Source: Triatoma infestans
Lineage: Eukaryota > Arthropoda > Insecta > Hemiptera > Reduviidae
Direction of reading: 5' to 3'
Length of the DNA: 64,000 bases
Assembly (NCBI GenBank): GCA_011037195.1
Contig: JAAEAF010003552.1
Location: 1 to 64,000, forward strand
Every line of letters starts with the position of its first letter. The first letter of the stretch is position 1. Made by a program: the position numbers and the translations under genes. Positions 45,000 through 54,900 of the stretch are shown one piece after another. A model generated the notes under the pieces. That model searched no databases and was not told where the DNA came from. It worked only from the letters and a program-made list of their open reading frames with translations.

Positions 45000-45850
45000 C
45001 TCAACTTATAAGATCCTTTTTGCAAGACCGAACATTCCATGTAAGAATACTAGAAGACGAATTCTCGCGGGACTACCACAAGGTGCAATTATGAGACCTA
45101 TCCTCTTCAACCTTTACTGCTTGCACATACTGTAACCTAATTCAGCGACTCTAGCTACTTTCGCGGATGATAAAATGTTAGGCTCATCCAACACAGACAT
45201 TAACAGAAGCATCACTGACTTACAAACATTAATTTAACTTTATCTAATTGGTTCCACAGATCGTAACTAAAGTTTAACCCCTCAAAAACGGAAGCAATAA
45301 ATCTCTCTTCGGAGATTTTGGAATGAAGAACTTGTATGCTGACAATCAACTACTAGGAAATTCCATGGAAACAAAAAATCAAGGGGTATGCTATCTTGGC
45401 TAAGTTACACCCACTTATTAACAGAAACACATCACTCAAACACTACTATACAGTACTTCTCTACAAGACACTACTCAGACCTCCTGACATAAGCCTGCCC
45501 AGTTTGTATAACAGCCAGCAACACTCTTACAAAATGATTAAAGATATTTCAAAACAAAGTACTACGGATTGCATTAAACGCTCCTTGGTTTACCAGGAAC
45601 ACTCAAATACACAGAGAACTTGATATATTAGACATTTACACACATATGACAAAACTGACAAACAATTTCTTCTTAACTCTTCAGATCTTTTGCGTTACAC
45701 TACCACATAGAAAAGCCTACACCATCTAGAAGATTGAAACCCAGGCTGTATGAAGATCTTTGACATCTTTATTATTAATATTATTCGCCACTATGTGTGA
45801 AAGCTCTAAATGAGCTGGCCCATATTTGAATTTGTAAATAAATAAATAAA
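45000..45850 (+). pseudogene. Jockey-like LINE fragment with 3' tail
   Basis: Plus-strand pieces read SRGLPQGAIMRPILFNLYC (RT motif B) and TFADDKMLGSSNTDIN (the YADD motif as FADD). QNKVLRIALNAPWFTRNTQIHRELDI is the conserved C-terminal block of Jockey-type ORF2. Stops interrupt all frames. The fragment ends in aaataaataaataaaaaaag at 45836-45855, consistent with an A-rich tail. Confidence 0.7.
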
Positions 45851-45996
45851 AAAAGTAAGAAAAATATTTAATATATAAAAATATAATATATTTATCTATC
45901 TATATAAATATAAAAATGAATGTCCGTTGTACGTAACGGCAAATCTCGAGAATTAATGACTCAAAAGTCAAATTTATATATGGGGGGCTGAGATTC

Positions 45997-46330
45997 ATAG
46001 TGGCATAAGTCAAAATTTGAAAGTTTTGACTTAACTCAATATTCATTTTCCTTAAGAGACTAAGCATTTAGATTTATAGTGAAATAAGTCATATATCTGG
46101 TTGTTGCCATGAAAATTTCATCACTTTTTTCAGATGTAAACAACTCCAATAAACTGTTTATTATCATAGTGAAGTAAGGGGGGACTTACTCCACTATGGT
46201 CCTCAACGAACAGGAATTAAAATGTTTTGAATCATAGTGAAGTATTTGGCATAAGCCACTACAATAATTTTTTGGCGGTTGATTGTAATGTCATAATCAG
46301 AATGGCATGAGTCACCCTCTCTACATTCTA
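45997..46330 (+). repeat. subterminal repeats of the TIR-internal motif
   Basis: The motif ATAGTGGCATAAGTC of the TIR recurs in variants: atagtgaaataagtc (about 46077), atagtgaagtaag (about 46169), an inverted cttactccactatgg (about 46186), atagtgaagtatttggcataag (about 46235) and atggcatgagtc (about 46302). Subterminal arrays like this are typical transposase-binding sites. Confidence 0.6.
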
Positions 46331-46594
46331 TTTCTAAACATCTGATCGAATTTATTATTATTAACACCTTGCTGTCCGTTGACAAAACAATAATACATAC
46401 ACAGGTGACCGATTGTTTATTTGTTAAACATTTTTAAGAAAACCGTTATTATAGCTCCAGACCTGAGTGTCGGAAGCTGGTATATTTTACGATAGAAAAG
46501 TTTTTCAATCGATTAAAATTGCTTTTATTTTAACATATTTTTTGATATTAAATTTTTAAAACACTAATATTTAAAAAAGAAGTGCTGCATACTT

Positions 46595-47240
46595 ACTTTC
46601 TCTTACTCCTCCTAGTAAAAAATATTGCGATCGTTCCAAATTTGCGAAATTGTGTTTTCACTGAAATTGACGTTTGGAGGCCCTTGAGTACGAGAAAAAT
46701 ATTTTTGACAAATGGTCTGTTGCGCTATGTGCGTTTTAACAAAATATCTCAGAAACGAAAATTCGCAAGAAACTCAACTTGGTATTCCGTTCTAACTACC
46801 GTATCTGACACGAATGTTTTGGCAAACCCCATCAACCGGAAATGCTCATTCACTGAATGATTTTTTTCACAATTTTTCGAAAACGGTTCTAACGATTTTC
46901 TTTAAACCTGGAATGTTCACTGGATAGATAAAAACATATCTCTTTTATTTCAACCGTTATCGAATAAAATGATTTTAAGGGTTTTTTTTTTTTTTGAGGA
47001 GCGGTCAACTGAAATTGACGTTTGGAGGCCCTTGAGTACGAGAAAAATATTTTTGACAAATGGTCTGTTGCACTATGTAATTTAAAGTACACAAGCTTTG
47101 TCGGTTTTCAGTGAAGACGTTCCACAAAAGTCCGCTCAGGTATACAACTATATCCCTACTACCTTTTTTACTTACGTAGCCAGCTCAACTGACGTAAACA
47201 TTGTAATTTGAAGAAAATGTGTTAATTGGAGTAAGAGAAA
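46595..47240 (+). mobile_element. dispersed repeat family A, end-to-end copy inside the 6.1-kb element
   Basis: Left end ACTTTCTCTTACTCC (46595) and right end GGAGTAAGAGAAA (47228-47240). It carries an identical 64-bp direct repeat at 46660-46723 and 47008-47071, not seen in other copies. It is younger than the element that contains it. Confidence 0.7.
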
Positions 47241-47427
47241 TGTGTCAGTTTTCAAACCATTTTTTTTTGTTGCGAATATCTCCGATACTTTCCAGCTCTG
47301 GGGACCCAACCATAACAAATACCATAGTATTTTCAAAATACGTACATGCTAAACCACAGAAAGACTATTGTGTTTAATAATATTTTTATTGTTTGTTTAA
47401 AATAAATAATCATAATTTGAAAAAATC

Positions 47428-49070
47428 TTAGTATTTTTTTTTAATATGGTATTCTTCAAAACATTTACCAATACACAACGGAATCTCACAATATTTACAA
47501 ATGAAACTTGTATCTCTCCGAAGGCCATTTCTTTTGCACACTCTACAGCGCTTTTGAGGGAACTTCTTTTTGCCCGAACTTTTAATTCTTCCAAGTCTGT
47601 GCGGTCTCATGTTTCCTGAAATTCTAGCGGGTGGATCTTCATAAAGGTTCTCCTTGTTGGGTTGCAGAACTTCCTGAATTACTTTTTGAATTAATTTCAT
47701 TTTTAATCTAACTTTTTGCAACTTGTTGCAGAAAAAGTAAACATTTTATTTTCTTTGCGGGGTTAAGAATTTTGTAACCACAAAGGAATTAAAAAATGCG
47801 CAATTTAAAAAAAAAAATATGAAGACTTTCTTTGTCCATTTCACGGTTTTTCTTATAATTGGATTATATGAAAGATATTGATCAGCAAAATCAACATCCT
47901 CCATGTATTTGTTACAATCCACAACACTTTCTGGCTTTATTATCATTTCTCCAGTTTTCTGTTTCTTCTACCATTTTCAATCATAGGGCCTGATGTATTG
48001 TTGATATCATTCTCACTTCCCTTTTATCTTTCCAGATGTGTATTAAAACACCACCCTTTCGGCCAAAATCATGTTGACCTTTTCTCAACTTTAATTTTTT
48101 CAAGTCTAAAGGCAATCCTCGATTTTCCTTTTCAGTACTACATATTCTAATTTTCTTCGAATGCAAATGTTCTGTCGGGTCGACACTATTACAATAATTA
48201 TCCATATATACGTGACGGCACAAACCATCTAAAAGATAAAACACAAGTATTTGCAACTTTTCTCCATTACCACAATATAATTTAAATTTGCATGTGTATC
48301 CGCTTTCAGCATCACATAGCATTCTCACAAGTAAACCATGTTTGTTAGTTTTTCCTGGGTTATAAACTCGAAATTTCAATCGACTTCGGTATCATGGCTT
48401 CATTCAACGAAAAATTTTGTTTTGGCTTACATATCTTATTAAATTTATCAGAAAAGTGTTACATTATGAATCTATTTTGTAAGTTCGATTCGTGTTTTCT
48501 GACATTTTTTCATTATTCGAGAAATGGAGGGATTGTAAAATTTGCCTTAATCTATTTCGGGTCATAACTTTGCCAAAAATAGATGTTTCCATCTGTGAAA
48601 CGGTAGACCATTATACTACTCTTCCTAACTTGTACCATTAAAATATGTAATCTCGAAAATTGCTTCATTTCGGGTATTGTAGTATCATTCCACTTTTTAG
48701 TGTTTCTTAGTATTTTGTATTTATGGACATTTTGACCGTGATATCTATTTGTTTCTGTCGTTAATAATTTAAAAAATTCATTACTAATTAACAAATCTAC
48801 AACTTCTGGAATATTTTCAGAATTACTAGGTAATATTTTAATAGCTTCGTTGCCCAAAAACAAATCCGGAGTTACATTAGCATCATTTCGAGACAAATAT
48901 ATTCCTTGAATTATTTCCTTCGTTTTCTTCGTCTTCAATGCGTTCTGAATTGCTGTATCAGATTCACTTATTAGCGGCAAAACTCTTCTTTTTATCGCAA
49001 TAGGAAAATCTGAATCGCTACTATCCTCGCTGGATGTAATATTTTCAGCATCAGATAATACATCAGACAT
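47428..49070 (-). pseudogene. piggyBac-like transposase, broken
   Basis: The N-terminal part (49070-48552) has an acidic start (MSDVLSDAENITSSEDSSDSD), LLTTETNRYHGQNV, and the piggyBac LHILMVQVRKSS and DGNIYFWQSYDP region with frame damage. 48379-47981 has KTNKHGLLVRMLCDAESGYTC. 47946-47746 has YMEDVDFADQYLSYN and RKTVKWTKKVFIFFF, the MGGVDxxDQ and KWWKKxF blocks. 47721-47428 ends with a cysteine-rich zinc-binding domain (CRVCKRNGLRRDTSFICKYC). Between 48550 and 48380 and elsewhere, coding sequence with catalytic Asp residues is missing or shifted. The TTAA ends were not located. Confidence 0.85.
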
Positions 49071-49227
49071 ATTTCACTACTAAAGTTTTCAAAATCTTCT
49101 TCTTCCATTATAAAATTAACGCAACCAAATATATAAACTAAAAATTAATTTAAAACAGAAGAAACTTTTTTGCAAGTAATTCGAGTTAAATTAACGACGT
49201 ACTAGTGTATTATACGGAAAGGTTTAT

Positions 49228-49377
49228 GGGTATTAAAAACAAAAGATGTACTAATAAGCGAAATGCTATTGGGTATTAAAAACAAAAGATGTACTAATAA
49301 GCGAAATGGTATTGGGTATTAAAAACAAAAGACGATCTACTAGTACCTCAAAGGCTCTAGGATATTAAAAACAAAAT
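49228..49377. repeat. 43-bp tandem repeat between divergent genes
   Basis: Units starting gggtattaaaaacaaaagat at 49228, 49271 and 49314 have a period of exactly 43 bp. A degenerate fourth unit starts at about 49357. They lie between the starts of the two oppositely oriented genes, so they may be promoter or transposase-binding repeats. Confidence 0.8.
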
Positions 49378-49482
49378 TCTATAAGTTGTTAATTGAACCT
49401 CGTCATTCTTATTGTAAACACTGCTATTTTTCATCCATTCACGAGTGTAAAAAATAAAGTGAGTCATACTTCAACTTCAAAC

Positions 49483-51656
49483 ATGACTGACGAAGAATTA
49501 CTGAAATGTTTAGAAGATAGAGATGATAATACAGCGGACAATGACTATTTTCCCTCAGTGGACGAATTATCCTCAGGTATGTAGTTTGATCCATTTGCTT
49601 ATAAATAAAATGAAACAAATAAAAACATTACAAAATTTTCAATTTAAATTATTTAAATTTTTAATTAATTAATTTTTCAATTTTAAAAATGTTTTAAGCC
49701 ACAAAAAAGAAATGTCACCTTCTTTTTAATATTTTATAGATACCCATTCGGAAGAAAATTATATCCATCAAATGGGTCTCAATGCAAGGGATAGACATAG
49801 AGGAGAGGTTGGTGGCAACGTCGTTAATCAAACCGAAGCGGAACAGGATGTGAATAATCATAGTCCTACTGATTTCAAGCCCCGAAAGCGACAAAAAAAT
49901 GAGTCAGCGAGAGCGAAGGCAAAGAGACTTCGAAATTCAGGAATGGGATACACCAACACGAAGGGCAGACATGTGGAAGCCAAAAAATTTGAAAACAAAG
50001 ACTGTAGATGTGCTAAGAAGTGTAGGGACTCATTCAGCGAGGGCGAGAGATTTAATCAATTCGTCAATTTTCAAAATATGGGCGATTTTTCGCGCCAAAA
50101 CGCTTACATGTGCGGCCTCGTTCAACAAGTACCTATAAAAAGTAGGCGACCTCGCGATAAGACAAAAGGAGAAAGACAATGTTCAAATTTGTTTTTCCTC
50201 CAGAAAGCAAATTGTACAGTTCGAGTCTGCAGAACATTTTTTAAAGATACATTCTTAGTCAGTGATGGGAGGTTGACAAGAGCTTTAAGGAAAGTAATGA
50301 TCGGGAAGATTCCTGGTGAAGACTTAAGGGGAAAACATAAAGCGGCACTGAAAATAACTCCAGAACAAAAGAATTCCGTAAGAAACCACATCACACTTTT
50401 CCCATCTTTTCAGAGTCATTATTCTCGGAGGGACGACCCAAATAGAAAATACCTGAGTCCTGAGCTTAATATTAGAAAAATGTATATTCTTTACGTGGAG
50501 TGGTGTCATAAAAACCAGGTAAATCCAGTTAAGGAATACTTTTATAGGTACATATTCAATAATGAATTTAACTTACATTTTCACGCCGCTCGAACATGCA
50601 AGGTATGTGATAAGTATAAGCAGTTAATGGATGTGGAAGTGGATAAACGGAATAAAGCTGATTTGGAAACTCAGCATTTACTCCATTTAAAAAGAGCTGA
50701 GGTGGCTAGGAATAGTTTGAAGGCCGATGGAGAGCGTGCGGCACAAAATAAAGATGTTTACACTATAACTATTGACCTTCAAAAGGCTCTCCCTTTTCCC
50801 AAGATTACAGTTTCCGAAGCGCACTACCGTCGGAATATGTATTGCTATAATTTGGGCGTGCATGATGTGGCTAACAAAAAAGGTTACATGTACGTTTGGG
50901 ACGAAACAATAGCTTCCAGAGGCTCTCAGGAAATTGCTTCATGTATAGTTAAGCATTTGAAACAGTACCCTAAAAAACATGTCATAATTTACAGTGATAC
51001 TTGCACAGGGCAGAACCGAAATATTAAAGTTTCTCTATCACTACTCAAATTAACACAAGAAACGTCTATTGGAACAATAGATCATAAGTTCTTAATTTCT
51101 GGTCACTCCTATCTCCCAAATGACTCTGATTTTGGCCTGATAGAAAGCAGTTCGAGAAACAAGACTATTTTTCGTGTCAGATGATTGGTACAGGGAAATA
51201 GAGAATGCGAAGCGACAGAGCAAGTTCACAGTAATAAAAATGCAAAGTGAAGATTTCGTGAAAACAAATACTCTGGAAAACGCTATAACAAAGCGAAAAA
51301 AAAACATTAATCTCGAGAATGTTAACTGGTTGTGTATACAATGGCTCCGCTATCAGAAAGACATGCCCTACTCCATACTGTACAAGACTACTCTCAACGA
51401 ACTCTCCATCTCATTCAGTGAGCTGAACATAAAGCCACATAAAGAAGGCCGACCAAGGAACCTCGGACTGATCAAGCAAGAAAAGCTGTACGATGGACCG
51501 AGAAAGAGCAACAAATTAAAGAAAAGAGACATGTTGTACCTGCTGAAGTATATTCCTTCAATCCATCATGCTTTCTTCAAAGGAATCAGAGGGTGCAATG
51601 AAGTTGACGACTTAGGTCCACTTGAAGATTCAGAAGATGATGAAAACCAAGATTAG
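49483..51656 (+). CDS. large conserved insect element protein, likely DDE-type transposase; one frameshift
   Basis: Exon 1 (49483-49576, MTDEELLKCLEDRDDN) splices at G|GTATGT to exon 2 (from 49740, AG at 49738-49739). The total would be 669 residues if one extra T in the T-run at about 51165-51170 is discounted; as written, the frame stops at 51184 while the continuation (VSDDWYREIENAKRQ) runs to 51656. The N-terminus is acidic then basic with a KAKRLRNSGMGY motif, a Cys cluster (CRCAKKCRDSF) and VCRTFFKDTF..SDGRLTRAL, then CKVCDKY. The C-terminal half has TIDLQKALPFPK, CYNLGVHD, WDETIASRGSQEIASC, YSDTCTGQNRN and HKFLISGHSYLPNDSDFGLIE. This pattern is widespread as an uncharacterised family in insects (I believe DUF7869-like). 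Asp at 50774, Asp at 50996 and acidic residues at 51122-51145 are candidate catalytic positions. Being bounded by TIRs, it is inferred to be the mobilising enzyme. Confidence 0.7.
49577..49739 (+). other. intron of element gene
   Basis: A 163-bp AT-rich intron with donor GTATGT and acceptor attttatag. Removing it joins the acidic first exon in frame (Gly/Asp codon G|AT) to the long second exon. Confidence 0.7.
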
Positions 51657-52082
51657 TTTTATGTTTTTGTTCATGGATTTTTTCACGGGTTTAATTTGTT
51701 TTAATAATTGGATATTTTTTTAATTTTTTTTGTGTACTTTATCAACTTAAGGCTATTAGCCTTGACGGTGTGTTCGTAACGAATATTACATAAATTGAAA
51801 TCAATACAACAGATTTTAATGTAAATAAAAATTGAAAATTCCTTAAAAGAAAATAAACATTTTTAGCATTGATGAGTTGACATTGAACAAGTTATTTGCA
51901 CTTCCTAGTAAAAATTCGCCTCTAAAAAGACAATTTGTTTATTTATTTCTTTGTCTCTTTGTAATCCATATGGTAAGGGTACCCAAGAATGTTAAATTCG
52001 AAAAATTCATTTGTGCACATGGTTTTGAGTTTTTTATGAAGCCAAATGAAAAAACCGGTTTTTTCCAAAAAATGAAAAATCT
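51657..52082. other. 3' part of the 6.1-kb element, noncoding
   Basis: Probable 3' UTR with AATAAA near 51851 (gaaaataaacat), then the right subterminal region. The right side has a single copy of the TIR-internal motif, unlike the left. Confidence 0.4.
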
Positions 52083-52250
52083 GACTTATGCCACTATGAA
52101 TCTCAGCCCCCCATATGTTGTTGAGGCTAAGGTATAGATTGTTTTTAGTACACACAATTTTGGATAGGTGGCGCTTTTCAAAAGATAAGAAAAATCGGGT
52201 TTTTCGCGTATCGTACAGTGCGCGCCGTCAATCAGTAAGACAGTCCGCTT

Positions 52251-52697
52251 CATAAAAACGAATGTCCGTTGTACGCAGTGGCAAATCTCGAGAATTAATT
52301 ACCCAAATGTCAACTTTATATATGTTGTTGAGGCTGAGGTATAGATGTAGCTGTATATAACTTGCACACGAGTAGGCGAACCTTCCGCAATGTATATATG
52401 TGTGTGTATGCCCCAGAAGGCAGAACGATAAATATTGTGTATCAAAAAGCATTGGAATAAGAAAAGTAATATTTTGATTCGAAAAGATTAGAATCAAAAT
52501 ATTATTTTTGACAAAACATATGCATTTTTTCTGTAAATTGTATTTCATTAAAAATTTTTTATTGAGAAAAAATAATGTTTTTCAATTCATTCTTATTATT
52601 TTTCATTTCAATAAATATTTGCTAATTAAATAAATTAACGTTTTTACTTTCAAATATATATATTAGGGGCCAGCAAAGCGGACCGGGTGCAGCTAGT
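52251..52697 (+). mobile_element. Helitron-like sequence, copy 2, with CTAG|T 3' end
   Basis: It starts with ataaaaacgaatgtccgttg, repeats the 5' sequence of copy 1, and ends GGGTGCAGCTAG at 52696 followed by T, the CTRR|T form of Helitron 3' ends after a GC-rich stretch. Noncoding. It shows the uninterrupted target of the 6.1-kb element. Confidence 0.55.
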
Positions 52698-52876
52698 AAT
52701 CTGTAAATCTAGATAGTATAATCAATCAAGGAAGAGTTTACTTTGCATTCGGAATTGAGTAATCTTTGAATACTTGATCAGCTATGTACTGAAGTTTTCC
52801 TTTTATGAACTGAGTGAACGAATCGTCATAAGATCTTATAATGATTCTTCTTTTTGGGCTTTTCCAAACTGTTTCT

Positions 52877-53108
52877 TACTGTTATTACTTATCAGAGACC
52901 AATTAATTGTCCACATCAGACTGTGATTCTCCTGGAGCGATCCGTGGAGTGTGTTAAAATATAATGTCTGTTCATCTTTGATCTTCTTTGCTGTCAGGCG
53001 TCTATTATTACCATAAGTTTGAATACATACTCCACGGTTCGCTCCAGGTGAGTCTGATCTGTCTGATCTGGGACAATTAATTGGCTCTGATAAGTAATAG
53101 AATAATTA
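52877..53108. mobile_element. short foldback element, ~78-bp arms
   Basis: 52877-52955 and 53029-53108 are inverse complements with few differences (ATTACTTATCAGAG / CTCTGATAAGTAAT, TCCTGGAGCGATCCGTGGAG / CTCCACGGTTCGCTCCAGG). The central 70 bp are unique. Length about 232 bp, noncoding MITE-like. Confidence 0.75.
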
Positions 53109-53519
53109 CTACTTATACCAATTACTTTCCTTTCTCTCCAGAATATTTTTTCTTGTCAGTTTCTAAAATAAATTATCACCCTATTATTCTGCTTAAATTA
53201 TGCATCACCACATGCCACTCCCGTTAAAATATGAAATAAATTAATGTTCTCATTTTTTTGCAATAATCTTCCAAAATTTTGGAGATGAACAAAGGATCGG
53301 AAATAATCCGGGTAAGATTCATGGACTTCTGGAAGTCCAACTTTTTTATCACAAAGTGCAGTCGTCGATTTAGTCTGTATATCCAGGCGAATAAGATATT
53401 CTTATAAATAAATATTTAATAACAAGAAGATATCCATAGTCCACAACAAAATGTGTATATACGGAGTTCTCGGCCCTTTTTTAATCAAAGTTGGCAAGTC
53501 AGCTACATTTTTAATTGCT

Positions 53520-54420
53520 GAGTTTATATTAAGATATAAGTCTTCACTATTTGAACTGTATTAGCCATAAGATTAAAATAATCTCGTTTCAAAAAATCCA
53601 CCCACCTATACTTTAAATTGGACTTGGTCTCGCCAGGATAAGTATTCACGTATTCGTTTGCTATACTTAAATTTATGCAAGAGGCCAGGTGGGCCAAAGA
53701 GCAAAAAAGATTAATTATTTCAAAATTTTGTGTTAACGTCAAAGAATTGTAATTAAACCATATATGATCAATTACGGTTGAACCCTGAGCAGAAATAAAA
53801 GAAAGTTTCCTGTGTTATCCGCAGGGGAGCGGCAATTTAAAACCAACATAACCATTGTCCTCCATAGTTTCAATGAGTAATCTGCCTCTTCTATTTATAA
53901 TTGATTCTGAGGATTTACGTAAGGGATAGGAGAGCTGTATTCTCAACGGCGCTTTCATCTATTTGATTTAAGTTTCCTAAAGGCGAATTAAAATCCCCTT
54001 CCAAAATTATAGGAGAATTGTATATATATGCATCCGATAACTCTCTCAATATTTCATTCAAAGTTTCTTTGTAAACATCGAATATACTTCAGGACCTCCA
54101 ATAAATTAAGGCAACTATTACTTCAATACGCCCAGAACTTAACTCAATTACCAAAATGTTATTATCTTTGTAAATAATAGTACCAAGGTACCCGAAAAGA
54201 GCTAAGAGTTATTCTTATTCTTATTGATTAACAACATAAGGCCACCACTTGGACTAGCAACGATTTTTCTTTAACAGCCGGACTTAGAATTGCTGTCACA
54301 ATTATTTCTGTATCTTATTTTATGTCTATATATTAATTTTACATTTCTTAATAATATTTTTATATCAACATCTTGATTTAGACTTGTACTTTTCACTCTA
54401 TAATTTCTGCCTCATTTAAA
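53520..54420 (-). pseudogene. LINE endonuclease fragment, decayed
   Basis: On the minus strand, GYLGTIIYKDNNILVIELSS and IEVIVALIYWRS (about 54200-54080) lead to SPIILEGDFNSPLGNLNQIDE (about 54025-53945). These are the E..i.v..iY and GDFN blocks of an AP-type endonuclease. Further downstream, 53742-53524 has LKYRWVDFLKRDYFNLMANT, plausible as the linker to a reverse transcriptase. No RT motif follows. Stops in all frames. Confidence 0.55.
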
Positions 54421-54593
54421 TTGTAACTTATTATTTTACTGATTGTTGGATTTGTCTTAGCAGGTAGGGAAGTGAAGACCGTGCCAGTAACATAGAACGA
54501 AACCCCTTATATTTGAAATTTAACGGCAAAGATTCATCAAAACTACCTAAAATTATATTCAAATCGTCAGGCCTTAAAATTACAATGAGTTGT
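54421..54593. other. intergenic, no feature seen
   Basis: Possibly an upstream part of the same decayed LINE; nothing firm. Confidence 0.3.
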
Positions 54594-54828
54594 TTGTACG
54601 GCAATGGCCAGAGGAGTTTTTAAAGAAAAAGAATTCTTTGTTGCTCTACGTTTCGGGTACCATTGGTGCCCTTCTTCACGAGTTCTGTAAAATTTATTGG
54701 AGATTTCTCCAATGTACTTTCTCCAATAAATTTTACAGAACTACTGAAGAATGGCACCAAGGTATCTGAAACGTAGAGCATCAAAGAATTCTTTATCTTT
54801 AAAAACTGCTCTGGCCATTCCCGTACAA
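54594..54828. repeat. 235-bp near-perfect hairpin
   Basis: 54594-54702 and 54720-54828 are inverse complements over about 108 bp with roughly ten differences, separated by about 17 bases. The tips TTGTACGG / CCGTACAA bound it. RNA from either strand would fold into a long hairpin. It abuts a family A copy. Confidence 0.85.
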
Positions 54829-54900
54829 ACATCTCATTTTATCTAAAATTATTTTTCTTACTTTCTCATAATCCTAATAAGAGGAAGTACTGTAATCGTG

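Larger units (their letters stand above)
45982..52112 (+). mobile_element. 6.1-kb DNA transposon with 31-bp TIRs and ATAT target duplication
   Basis: The ends GGGGGGCTGAGATTCATAGT (45982) and its inverse complement (ending 52112) match perfectly over 31 bp. ATAT at 45978-45981 and 52113-52116 is the 4-bp target duplication, confirmed by the empty site TTTATATATGTTGTTG in the neighbouring Helitron copy (about 52315-52330). It contains a nearly intact plus-strand gene (49483-51656), a decayed minus-strand piggyBac gene and a family A insertion. A 4-bp duplication suits the Sola superfamily and excludes piggyBac (TTAA) and Tc1/mariner (TA) for the outer element. The superfamily assignment is inference. 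Confidence 0.8.
45893..52250 (+). mobile_element. Helitron-like sequence, copy 1 (split by the 6.1-kb TIR element)
   Basis: 45893-45981 begins TCTATCTATATAAATATAAA followed by gaatgtccgttgtacg, a form seen at the 5' end of arthropod Helitrons. It continues after 52112 with ttgttgaggctaaggtatagat. The same two pieces are contiguous in copy 2 (52256-52345). The 3' end of copy 1 is unclear. Confidence 0.5.

Noticed and set aside
49393..49584. Separate small ORF ending GM before the transposase-like gene
   Set aside because: It is the first exon read into the intron: the ATG at 49483 and donor GTATGT at 49577 join it in frame to the exon at 49740.
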